Assembly: GCA_023430705.1 (NCBI GenBank)
Contig: JAEYZJ010000231.1
Coordinates: 1-11,121 of the forward strand
DNA length: 11,121 nucleotides
Reading direction: 5' to 3'
DNA from: Pseudomonadota bacterium
GTDB lineage: Bacteria; Pseudomonadota; Alphaproteobacteria; Rhizobiales; Devosiaceae
Position 1 is the stretch's first letter, and each line of letters begins with the position of its first letter. Shown here in pieces: positions 1-6,435 of this stretch. The notes beneath the pieces were generated by a model. It was not told where the DNA came from and made no database searches. It worked only from the letters and a program-made list of their open reading frames with translations. The position numbers were made by a program, and so were the translations under genes.

Positions 1-381
1 CTTCTTCTCTTCGGCGACCTTCGCTGCCGCAGCTTCCTCGGCCTGCTTCTTCTCTTCGGCGGCCGCCGCCTCGGCGGCCTGCCTTTCCTCCTCGGCGGCC
101 CGCTTTTCCTCCTCGGCCTTCGCCGTCGCCGCGGCTTCGGCCGCCTTGCGCTCTTCCTCGGCCCTGGCCGCGTTCGCCGCGTCCGCCTCCGCCTGGGCGG
201 CAGCCGCTGCCTGCGCCGCGGCATCGGCGGCGGCCGGATCAGTGGCCGGCGCCGGGGTCGTGACGGGCGTGGCGTCGCCCTGCGCGGGCGGTGGCGGCGG
301 AGACGAATTGTTGTCGCAGGCGGCCAGCAGCAGGGCCAGCGACAGGCTCATGGGCAGGGCGAGAAGGCGAAGTCGTTCCAT
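1..381 (-). CDS. Ala/Glu/Lys-rich lipoprotein, C-terminus cut by window edge
   Basis: Only the first 127 codons lie in the window and the reading frame is still open at base 1. The ATG at 381-379 is preceded by GAGGGA six bases upstream, a good ribosome binding site. The protein begins MERLRLLALP, followed by a hydrophobic stretch ending in the lipobox LAAC, so Cys22 is the probable lipidated residue. Asp23 and Asn24 follow it; in E. coli, Asp at +2 favours inner-membrane retention, but whether this holds here is inference. A Pro/Thr-rich linker (about residues 26-50) leads into a long run made almost only of Ala, Glu, Lys, Arg and Gln, which would form a charged helix or coiled stalk like that of TolA. 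Any folded domain would be beyond the window. It lies 41 bases downstream of the DUF1345 gene and may be co-transcribed. I cannot name a function. Confidence 0.8.
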   Translation of the reverse strand, partial: MERLRLLALPMSLSLALLLAACDNNSSPPPPPAQGDATPVTTPAPATDPAAADAAAQAAAAAQAEADAANAARAEEERKAAEAAATAKAEEEKRAAEEERQAAEAAAAEEKKQAEEAAAAKVAEEKK

Positions 382-422
382 GACAGTTCCCTCATCACAA
401 GTCGGGCCCGCGCCTCGAATGG

Positions 423-1094
423 TCAGGCCCCGGTCACCGTGACAATCACGTTCACGGTCGCGGCGACGATCACCGTATTGAACAGGAAGGAATACACCCC
501 GTGCAACGTCACGCGCCGGCGCATGACCTGCGACGTGACGGCCACATCCGCCACCTGGGCCGTCATTCCGATCACATAGGAGAAATAGAGGAAGTCATAC
601 CCGTCCGGCTTGCCCCCGCCCGGGAACTCCAGCCCGCCGCGCACGCTGACCTTCCTGCCGGGATCGACATCCACGTAATACTCGTGCGCGTAGTGGAGCG
701 CCGCCATGGTGTGGACGGTGAACCAGCCGAGCAGCACCGATACGACGCTGAGCCCGATGGCCAGCATGTCGCCCCCGCTGTCGTTCAGCGACAGGAACAG
801 CGAGCCCATCGCCACGGCCACCACCGTCGCCGTCACGCCGAAGATCGCCGCCATCGGTGAATCGGCATCGTCCGGCCGTTGCGTCAGGTAGTCGGCGCTG
901 AGCACGGGAAGCTCGAGGAACGCCATGGCGAGGTAGGTCGCGAACAGCACGTTGGCGCCGATCCCCACCGCGTAGGCCGGAACCAGGGGCACGCAGATCG
1001 CCGCGGCAGCGGCTCCCGCGACCGCCGCCACGACAAAGGCGATGTGCCTCGGCAGCCTGGCGCTGAGGGCCCCTAGCCTACGCCGCTTGGACAC
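423..1094 (-). CDS. DUF1345 family integral membrane protein
   Basis: A 223-residue protein of unknown function. It matches the DUF1345 family by the signature YDFLYFSYVIGMTAQVADVA (about residues 165-184) followed by a basic MRRR and LHGVYSFLFNT. I read about six hydrophobic segments: roughly residues 18-37, 43-60, 81-103, 110-133, 168-187 and 198-220. A His-containing LHYAHEYY follows the fourth. The N-terminus is basic (SKRRR), so it probably faces the cytoplasm. I chose the GTG at 1094 because GGAGG sits five bases upstream; an in-frame GTG at 1112, six codons earlier, has no such site. The gene ends 41 bases before the lipoprotein start, so the two may share a transcript. Family identity is firm from remembered sequences; the function is unknown. 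Confidence 0.88.
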   Translation of the reverse strand: MSKRRRLGALSARLPRHIAFVVAAVAGAAAAAICVPLVPAYAVGIGANVLFATYLAMAFLELPVLSADYLTQRPDDADSPMAAIFGVTATVVAVAMGSLFLSLNDSGGDMLAIGLSVVSVLLGWFTVHTMAALHYAHEYYVDVDPGRKVSVRGGLEFPGGGKPDGYDFLYFSYVIGMTAQVADVAVTSQVMRRRVTLHGVYSFLFNTVIVAATVNVIVTVTGA

Positions 1095-1099
1095 ACGCG

Positions 1100-1104
1100 C
1101 CTCC
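1100..1104 (-). promoter_or_regulatory. Ribosome binding site deciding the DUF1345 start
   Basis: Read on the minus strand, GGAGG is followed by CGCGT and then GTG at 1094. The five-base spacing is near ideal. The longer reading frame starting at GTG 1112 would place this GGAGG inside the coding region, so the shorter start is preferred. Confidence 0.6.
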
Positions 1105-1154
1105 GGAATCACCCATCAACCGTCGTTCCACGGACGATGGCACATCCCGGCGGT

Positions 1155-1172
1155 CGCCGCATCCCCGCGGCG
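1155..1172 (-). terminator. GC hairpin between the GH2 and DUF1345 genes
   Basis: CGCCGC and GCGGCG form a perfect six-base-pair stem around a six-base loop, 23-40 bases past the GH2 stop codon. There is no T tract after it, so it is at best a weak or factor-dependent terminator or an mRNA 3'-end stabiliser. Stems of this size are also common by chance in GC-rich DNA. Confidence 0.3.
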
Positions 1173-1194
1173 CTCCGGCGAGGGGCCGTGTCGC

Positions 1195-3027
1195 TCAGCC
1201 CTGCCCTGTCCCCTTGCTGAGTTCGATCGCCTTGCGCCGGGCGATGTCGAGATACTCGGTCGGCACCGCGTTGCTCGGCTGCCAGATGATCTCCCGCAGC
1301 TTGTCGAGCGGCAGCTTGGGGTTGCGGTGCTCGTCGTAGAGCCCGTTCTTTTCCTGCTGGGTGTCGGTGATCTGGGTGTAGCAGAACCCGGCAAGTTCGG
1401 GGCTCGCGTAGATGGCGCCGAAAAGCTCCCGGAGGATGGCGAGGTATTCTTCCTCCGACCCCACCGTGGCGTACCCCATCCAGTTCTCCCCCGCCGCCGG
1501 ATGGAAGGAGATGCCGCCGAACTCGGTCAGCATGACCGGCTGCTCCCGCTCGTCCGCGATCAGCCGCTGCCGCTTGCGGTTGGGCTTGAACGCGCCGAGC
1601 GTGGCCGCAATCGCCTCCCCGCTGCCGAAACGGTCGGTCAGCTGGCTGCCGTGCTGGGTATAGTCGTGGATCCCGATGATGTCGGAATAGGTGTGCTCCC
1701 AGCCCTCGTTCGAGATCACCGGCCGGGTCGGATCGAGCGCCCTCGTGAGATGGTAGAGCGCGGAGGCATAGGCCTGCTGCGCCGGGCTGCACGCGATATC
1801 CTCGACGCCCCAGCTCTCGTTGATCGGCACCCAGGTCACGATGCACGGGTTCGAGCGATCCCGGTCGACCGCGCTCAGCCATTCGCGCGTCAGCCGGTCC
1901 ACCGCGGCGGCGCTGAACTCGTAGGCATTGGCCATCTCGCCCCAGACCAGCAGCCCCAGGTGGTCGGCCCAGTAGAGGAAGCGCGGGTCCTCGATCTTCT
2001 GGTGGATGCGGCAGGCGTTGAAGCCCAGCGCCTTGATCAGTTCCACTTCCCTGCGCAGCGCGTCGGCGCTGGGCGCCGCGAGGTGCGACTGCGGCCAGAA
2101 CCCCTGCTCCAGCACCGAGCGCACGAAATACGGCCGATCGTTGAGCAGGAACCGTCCGCCGCCGATCCCGGCGCTGCGGAACCCGAAATAGCTCTGCACG
2201 GTATCGACGGGCTCGCCCGTCTCCGACAGCAGCGCCGCGCCCACGCCGATGATGTTGGGCGTCTCCGGCGACCAGTGGAGATCGCCGCGCTGCTGGCCGT
2301 TCCTCGCCCGCGGGATGCTGATGCTGCTCTCGAGGCGGTCGCCGTTGACCAGCACCTGCTGCACCGCGAGGATCTCCTCGCCCTTGCGCAGCGTCACCGA
2401 CAGCCAGCCCTGGTGGCCCTGGTTGAGGCGCGCCTCGACCGTCACCGCGTTGCGCGTCAGGTCCGGCGTCAGGTGGAAGCTCGTGATGTAGGTGTCGGGC
2501 ACCGGCTCCAGCCACACCGGCTGCCAGATCCCGGTCGTCCGGTCGTACCAGATGGAGTGCGGCGTCGGCTCCCAGTCCTGCTTGCCGCGCGGCATGGTGC
2601 CGTCGAGCGGCCGGTCCTCGGCCCGCACCACGACCACCTGCTCGCCCTCGGCGAGGGCTCCGGTGATGTCGGCCGAGAACGGCGTATGCCCGCCCTCGTG
2701 CGTCGCGACCAGTTGTCCGTTGACCCACACCCTCGCGCTGTAGTCCACCGCGCCGAAATGGAGGATCAGCCGTTCGCCCGCCTGCTGCACCGCCGCAAAG
2801 CTGCGCCGGTACCACACCACCGGGTGATAGCCCTTGTCGTTGATGCCCGACAGTTCGCTCTCGGGCGGAAACGGCACCTCGATCCGGCGCTCGAACCGCT
2901 CGGGCCGATCGAACCATCGTTCCCCGAGCCCGGCGTTCTCGTCGTCATAGGCAAACTCCCACGTGCCACACAGGTCGAACCAGCGTTCGCGCGTGAGCCG
3001 CGGACGCGGATGCAGAATATCGGACAT
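1195..3027 (-). CDS. Glycoside hydrolase family 2 enzyme (beta-galactosidase/beta-glucuronidase type)
   Basis: A 610-residue retaining beta-glycosidase of the GH2 fold. In order: an N-terminal jelly-roll sugar-binding domain (about 14-170, with GTWEFAYD and VWVNGQLVATHEGGHTPF), an Ig-like sandwich (about 175-285) and a TIM barrel (about 290-590). In the barrel, GFNACRIHQKIEDPRFLYWA resembles the GH2 segment that normally reads GFNAVRTSHYP. PINESWG holds the predicted acid/base Glu404 and MLTEFGG the predicted nucleophile Glu502, so both catalytic residues are present. No signal peptide is visible, so the enzyme should act in the cytoplasm on an imported or internal glycoside. The ATG at 3027 is preceded by GAGGGG; upstream in-frame codons look non-coding. 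No transporter or regulator lies beside it, so the substrate cannot be assigned from context. The specificity within GH2 is unknown. Confidence 0.93.
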   Translation of the reverse strand: MSDILHPRPRLTRERWFDLCGTWEFAYDDENAGLGERWFDRPERFERRIEVPFPPESELSGINDKGYHPVVWYRRSFAAVQQAGERLILHFGAVDYSARVWVNGQLVATHEGGHTPFSADITGALAEGEQVVVVRAEDRPLDGTMPRGKQDWEPTPHSIWYDRTTGIWQPVWLEPVPDTYITSFHLTPDLTRNAVTVEARLNQGHQGWLSVTLRKGEEILAVQQVLVNGDRLESSISIPRARNGQQRGDLHWSPETPNIIGVGAALLSETGEPVDTVQSYFGFRSAGIGGGRFLLNDRPYFVRSVLEQGFWPQSHLAAPSADALRREVELIKALGFNACRIHQKIEDPRFLYWADHLGLLVWGEMANAYEFSAAAVDRLTREWLSAVDRDRSNPCIVTWVPINESWGVEDIACSPAQQAYASALYHLTRALDPTRPVISNEGWEHTYSDIIGIHDYTQHGSQLTDRFGSGEAIAATLGAFKPNRKRQRLIADEREQPVMLTEFGGISFHPAAGENWMGYATVGSEEEYLAILRELFGAIYASPELAGFCYTQITDTQQEKNGLYDEHRNPKLPLDKLREIIWQPSNAVPTEYLDIARRKAIELSKGTGQG

Positions 3028-3189
3028 GTTCCCCTCGGTTCCTCCGGCCGCCCCCCAACAGAGTCGCGGCCCCGTCACTGATGTAACTGCCAACGCAGCC
3101 CAAATCACAAGGGTAAATCCAACGTCCGCAGAGACGCGGCGCAATGGCTGAAGTTTCGGGGAAAGGACGTCTTGCGCCAGGCGGGGGAA

Positions 3190-3265
3190 TGGTGCCGGCA
3201 GCAGGATTTGAACCCGCGACCCACTGATTACAAATCAGTTGCTCTACCAACTGAGCTATACCGGC
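3190..3265 (-). tRNA. tRNA-Thr, anticodon UGU
   Basis: A complete 76-base cloverleaf on the minus strand. The acceptor stem is GCCGGTA paired with TGCCGGC, followed by discriminator A and an encoded CCA. The D arm is GCTC/GAGC around AGTTGGTA. The anticodon stem is ACTGA/TCAGT with loop TTTGTAA, which gives anticodon TGT and reads ACA and related Thr codons. The variable loop is GGGTC. The T arm is GCGGG/CCTGC with loop TTCAAAT. All stems pair, with only G-T wobbles. A promoter-like element lies just upstream. Its 3' end faces the GH2 gene. Confidence 0.97.
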
Positions 3266-3274
3266 CCGGGCGGG

Positions 3275-3303
3275 TCGATAGCACCCGGGCAGGCGGGGTG
3301 CAA
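3275..3303 (-). promoter_or_regulatory. Putative sigma-70 type promoter for tRNA-Thr
   Basis: On the minus strand, TTGCAC (3303-3298) and TATCGA (3280-3275) are separated by exactly 17 bases, and nine bases separate the -10 box from the tRNA 5' end. Transcription would therefore start almost at the mature 5' end. The spacing and position are convincing; the -10 box is only partly consensus. A GCCCGGG/CCCGGGC inverted repeat (3264-3290) overlaps the spacer, the -10 box and the first base of the tRNA. Confidence 0.5.
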
Positions 3304-3335
3304 GCTCTGGAGGTCCCCCACGCGCCGGCTGCGCT

Positions 3336-3830
3336 TCAGGGGCCCGCGGCGCGCTTCTTCCAGCGCTTCAGGACCATCTCGCGCTTGAGCCGCGACAGCC
3401 GGTCGAGGAAGAAGATGCCGTTCACCTGGTCGATCTCGTGCTGGGCGATCCGCGCCGGCAGGCCCTCGAATCGTTCCGTCCGCCGCGCGCCTGTCTCATC
3501 GTCCCAGGCGATGTCCGCCCAGCTCGCGCGGCTGATCTCCACCTCGACGCCCGGCATCGAGACCGAGCCTTCGGTGCCGGTTGCCGTCGCCTCGCCGAGA
3601 GCGGTGACCTCCGGGTTGTAGAGCACGAGATAACTGCGCTTGCCCGGATCGGCCTCCGTGCTGATCACCGCCACCGGCGCCACCGCGCCGATATGCACCG
3701 CTGCCAGTCCGTAGGCGTTTGCGGCCTTGGCCGCCTCGAGCAGGCGCTGGCCGACGGCGCGCAGGCCGTCGTCCACTTCGCGAGGGTCCGCCCGCCGGCT
3801 CAGCCGGGCATCGGGGTAAGAGACCAGCAC
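3336..3830 (-). CDS. Peptide deformylase-like protein with degenerate active site
   Basis: A 164-residue member of the peptide deformylase fold, close to the normal length. All three signature motifs can be aligned but are altered. Motif 1, normally GxGLAAxQ, is AYGLAAVHIG, with His46 for the Gln. Motif 2, normally EGCLS, is EGSVS, with Ser89 for the metal-binding Cys. Motif 3, normally QHExDH, is QHEIDQ, with His131 and Glu132 kept and Gln135 for the second metal-binding His. Two of the three metal ligands are therefore lost, so normal deformylase activity is unlikely. The basic C-terminal helix (RLSRLKREMVLKRWKKR), which in E. coli deformylase contacts the ribosome, is kept. The start is a GTG directly after an in-frame TAG, with only a weak ribosome site. 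It follows PBP1A by 38 bases on the same strand. The frame is intact, so this looks like a maintained paralogue rather than a decaying copy; that is inference. Confidence 0.87.
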   Translation of the reverse strand: MLVSYPDARLSRRADPREVDDGLRAVGQRLLEAAKAANAYGLAAVHIGAVAPVAVISTEADPGKRSYLVLYNPEVTALGEATATGTEGSVSMPGVEVEISRASWADIAWDDETGARRTERFEGLPARIAQHEIDQVNGIFFLDRLSRLKREMVLKRWKKRAAGP

Positions 3831-3868
3831 CTAGGAGGCCCGTCGCGGTGCGGAGCAAGGGCGGCCCA

Positions 3869-6295
3869 CTAGAACAGCCCGCCGCGTCCGAGGTTCATGT
3901 CCATCCCGGCAGGGTCCTGCCCCTGCTGGATCGCCTGGAAGGCGTTGGAGTCGACGCCGATCACCGACGTCACGAGATTGGGGCCGGTGCCCGGCTTGAA
4001 GGCCTCATAGATGGCGCGGTCACCCCCGTTGGCCTTCACCCCCGTCGAGGCCTCGATCCAGACCTGCGCCATGCCGCTGGGCATGTTGAAGGGCGTCGGC
4101 GGCTTGCCCTTCAGCGCATCCGCCATGAACTCGGTGAAGATCGGCACGGCCATTTCGCCGCCGGTCGACTGCCGGCCCATGTTGCGCGGCGTGTCGAACC
4201 CGACATAGACGCCCACGGCCAGCTCCGGCGTGAAGCCGATGAACCAGGCATCCTTGTAGTCGTTCGAGGTGCCGGTCTTGCCGGCGACCGGCCGGTTCAG
4301 CGCGCGCGCTGCCGTGCCGGTGCCGCGCTGCACCACGCCTTCCATCATCGAGGTGATCTGGTAGGCGGTCATCGGGTCGAGCACCTGCTCGCGATTGTCG
4401 ATGATCAGGGGTTCGCCCTGCCCGTTCCAGCCGTTGGCGACGCACCCGTCGCAGATGCGCTCGTCATGCCGGTAGATGGTCTTGCCATAGCGGTCCTGGA
4501 TGCGGTCGATCAGCGTCGGCACGATCTTGCGGCCGCCATTGGCGATCGTCGCATAGGCGGCTGTCATCCGCATGTCGGTCGTCTCGCCCGCGCCCAGGGC
4601 CATCGCCAGCACCGGGTTCAGGTCGTCGTAGATGCCGAACATCTTGGCGTAGTCGGAAATGAGCGGCATGCCCAGGTCCTGGGCCAGCCGCACCGTCATG
4701 ACGTTCCGGCTCTTCTCGATGCCGACGCGCAGCGTCTGCGGGCCATAGAAGTTCTGCGCGTAGTTCTCGGGCCGCCACACCGAGCCGTCGGCGTTCACCA
4801 CCTCGATCGGCGCGTCAAGCACCACCGATGCCGGGGTGTAGCCGTTGTCGAGCGCCGCCGAATAGACGATCGGCTTGAACGACGAACCAGGCTGCCGCAT
4901 CGCCTGCGTCGCCCGGTTGAACTCGGATTCGGCGTAGGAGAAGCCGCCCACCATTGCCAGCACGCGACCCGTCCGCGGGTCCATGGCGACGAGCGCGCCC
5001 TCGAGTTCGGGCACCTGCTGCAGGGTGAACGCGCCATCCTTGCCGTCCACCGGCGAGACGTAGATCACGTCCCCCGGCTTGAGGATCGAGCCCAGCTTCT
5101 GGCTCACCCACTTGACGTCCGGGCCCGAGAGCGTCCCCGTCCGGCGCTCGGCCACGATCTTGCCGTCGACGTCAGTGCCCGGGCGCAGCCCGAGCCGCGC
5201 CTCGTTCGCTCCCACCTCCAGCACCACGGCAAGCTGCCATTCGGGCACGTCGCTGAGCGGCTTTACCGCGTTGACGGCCTCGCCCCAGTCGCCGGAAATG
5301 TCCACCGACGCGACGGGCCCGCGGAAGCCCTCGCCGTGGTCATAGCGGATCAGCCCGTCCATCAGCGCCTTGCGGGCATATTCCTGCAGGTGCGGATCGA
5401 GCGTCGTCCGCACGCTGAGGCCGCCGCCATAGAGCTCGGCCTCGCCGTAGAGCTTGCCGAGCTGGCGGCGCACTTCCTCGGTGAAATACTCGGCCGAGTA
5501 GAGCTGGCTGCCCGAACTGCGCGGCTTGACGTTCAGCGGCTCGGCCTTGACCGCCTTGGCCTCGTCCGGCGTCACGTAGCCGTTCTCGACCATGCGGTCG
5601 ATCACCCAGTTCCGGCGGTCGATCGCCGCCTGGGTGCGCCGGAACGGATGATAGTTGTTCGGCCCCTTGGGCAGGGCCGCCAGATAGGCGGCCTCGCTCA
5701 GCGTCAGCTCGTAGAGCGCCTTGTCGAAATAGTTGAGCGCCGCCGCCGCCACCCCGTAGGAGTTGAGGCCCAGGAAGATCTCGTTGAGGTAGAGCTCGAG
5801 GATCTTGTTCTTGGAGAACGTCGACTCGATCCTCAGCGCGAGGATCGCTTCCTGGATCTTGCGGTCCCAGGTCTGCTCGGAGGTGAGCAGGAAGTTCTTG
5901 GCCACCTGCTGGGTGATGGTCGAACCACCGCCCTGGATCGAGTCGTTGCCGTCGATGCGCGCCAGGATGTTGTCGCGCAGCGCACGGACCACGCCGTCGA
6001 CCGCAATGCCCGAGTGCTTGTAGAAGTCCTTGTCCTCGGCCGAGATGAAGGCGTTGATGATCAGGGGCGGGATCGTCTCCACCGGCTGGAACAGCCGGCG
6101 CTCCCGCGCGTATTCGGCGAGGAGCGTGCCGTCCGCCGCATGCACGCGCGTCGTCACCGGCGGCTGGTAGTCCTTCAGCACCGTATAGTCGGGCAGCGCC
6201 GAGTTGAGCTGGTTGAGATAGACCACCGCCACCCCGGCGGCGCCCAGCGCGCAGAAGACGCCGAAACCGAACAGCCAGCCGAGAAGTCTGAGCAT
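3869..6295 (-). CDS. mrcA: Penicillin-binding protein 1A (bifunctional class A PBP)
   Basis: An 808-residue inner-membrane enzyme that polymerises lipid II into glycan strands and cross-links the stem peptides. One membrane anchor (about residues 3-26) is followed by a GT51 transglycosylase domain (about 50-225) with EDKDFYKHSG (catalytic Glu87) and QGGGSTITQQ (121-130). An OB-like insert lies at about 320-430. The transpeptidase (about 430-735) has the SxxK motif in PGSSFKP (Ser471, Lys474), SRN at 529-531 and KTGT at 673-676. All catalytic motifs are intact. A CDGC pair (615-618) in the periplasmic part could form a disulfide. The frame is open upstream to 6502, but I start at ATG 6295 because the anchor begins there and the alternative ATG (6364) lies inside a promoter -10 box. 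It sits between the amidase and the deformylase-like gene, all on one strand. Confidence 0.96.
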   Translation of the reverse strand: MLRLLGWLFGFGVFCALGAAGVAVVYLNQLNSALPDYTVLKDYQPPVTTRVHAADGTLLAEYARERRLFQPVETIPPLIINAFISAEDKDFYKHSGIAVDGVVRALRDNILARIDGNDSIQGGGSTITQQVAKNFLLTSEQTWDRKIQEAILALRIESTFSKNKILELYLNEIFLGLNSYGVAAAALNYFDKALYELTLSEAAYLAALPKGPNNYHPFRRTQAAIDRRNWVIDRMVENGYVTPDEAKAVKAEPLNVKPRSSGSQLYSAEYFTEEVRRQLGKLYGEAELYGGGLSVRTTLDPHLQEYARKALMDGLIRYDHGEGFRGPVASVDISGDWGEAVNAVKPLSDVPEWQLAVVLEVGANEARLGLRPGTDVDGKIVAERRTGTLSGPDVKWVSQKLGSILKPGDVIYVSPVDGKDGAFTLQQVPELEGALVAMDPRTGRVLAMVGGFSYAESEFNRATQAMRQPGSSFKPIVYSAALDNGYTPASVVLDAPIEVVNADGSVWRPENYAQNFYGPQTLRVGIEKSRNVMTVRLAQDLGMPLISDYAKMFGIYDDLNPVLAMALGAGETTDMRMTAAYATIANGGRKIVPTLIDRIQDRYGKTIYRHDERICDGCVANGWNGQGEPLIIDNREQVLDPMTAYQITSMMEGVVQRGTGTAARALNRPVAGKTGTSNDYKDAWFIGFTPELAVGVYVGFDTPRNMGRQSTGGEMAVPIFTEFMADALKGKPPTPFNMPSGMAQVWIEASTGVKANGGDRAIYEAFKPGTGPNLVTSVIGVDSNAFQAIQQGQDPAGMDMNLGRGGLF

Positions 6296-6359
6296 TGCGA
6301 CCTGAACCTTGAAACCGGGCGCCGCCGGTGAGGCCGGACCAGGCGCGAAAGATTGCGGA

Positions 6360-6388
6360 ATCATACCAGACAAGGGCGGAAATGTGGA
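6360..6388 (-). promoter_or_regulatory. Putative promoter for PBP1A
   Basis: On the minus strand, TCCACA (6388-6383) and TATGAT (6365-6360) are 17 bases apart. The -10 box matches the TATAAT consensus at five of six positions and the -35 box matches TTGACA at four of six. It lies in the 139-base gap after the amidase stop and would give a leader of roughly 58 nt before ATG 6295. This suggests PBP1A can be expressed independently of the amidase. Confidence 0.45.
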
Positions 6389-6418
6389 CGCCCCGACGTT
6401 TTGCGAACTTGGCGTGCT

Positions 6419-6435
6419 ACGGCATGGCCAGCCGT
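6419..6435 (-). terminator. Small hairpin at the amidase stop codon
   Basis: On the minus strand, ACGGC and GCCGT form a five-base-pair stem with a seven-base loop, beginning at the last base of the amidase TAA. There is no T tract, so read-through into PBP1A is likely; it may only attenuate transcription. Weak evidence. Confidence 0.2.

Noticed and set aside
1..140. Repeated CTCGGCGGCC-like units suggesting a DNA repeat array
   Set aside because: They are degenerate and explained by Ala/Glu codons of the lipoprotein stalk; no regular unit or spacer as in CRISPR.
146..442. 98-codon plus-strand frame rich in Ala and Ser
   Set aside because: Antisense to the lipoprotein, whose lipobox and ribosome site make it the real gene.
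1109..2917. 602-codon minus-strand frame in another phase of the GH2 gene
   Set aside because: Arg/Gly/Ala-rich off-frame product; the correct phase encodes the GH2 domains continuously.
1042..3081. Long open frame on the plus strand (679 codons) over the GH2 gene
   Set aside because: It is antisense to a GH2 enzyme with both catalytic Glu residues and resembles low-complexity Arg/Leu/Pro shadow protein typical of GC-rich DNA.
3028..3189. Possible GH2 promoter (TTGTGA with TTACAT, spacing 18)
   Set aside because: The -10 box matches only half of the consensus and the spacing is off; not strong enough to list as a feature. Nothing else is evident in this gap.
3496..3858. Frame upstream of and overlapping the deformylase-like start, suggesting a frameshifted N-terminus
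   Set aside because: The main frame already begins at the usual family N-terminus (SYPDARL), so no missing segment needs to be recovered.
3719..6331. 870-codon open frame on the plus strand over PBP1A
   Set aside because: It mirrors a complete PBP1A with all motifs; its own product is Arg/His/Val-rich with no recognisable domain.
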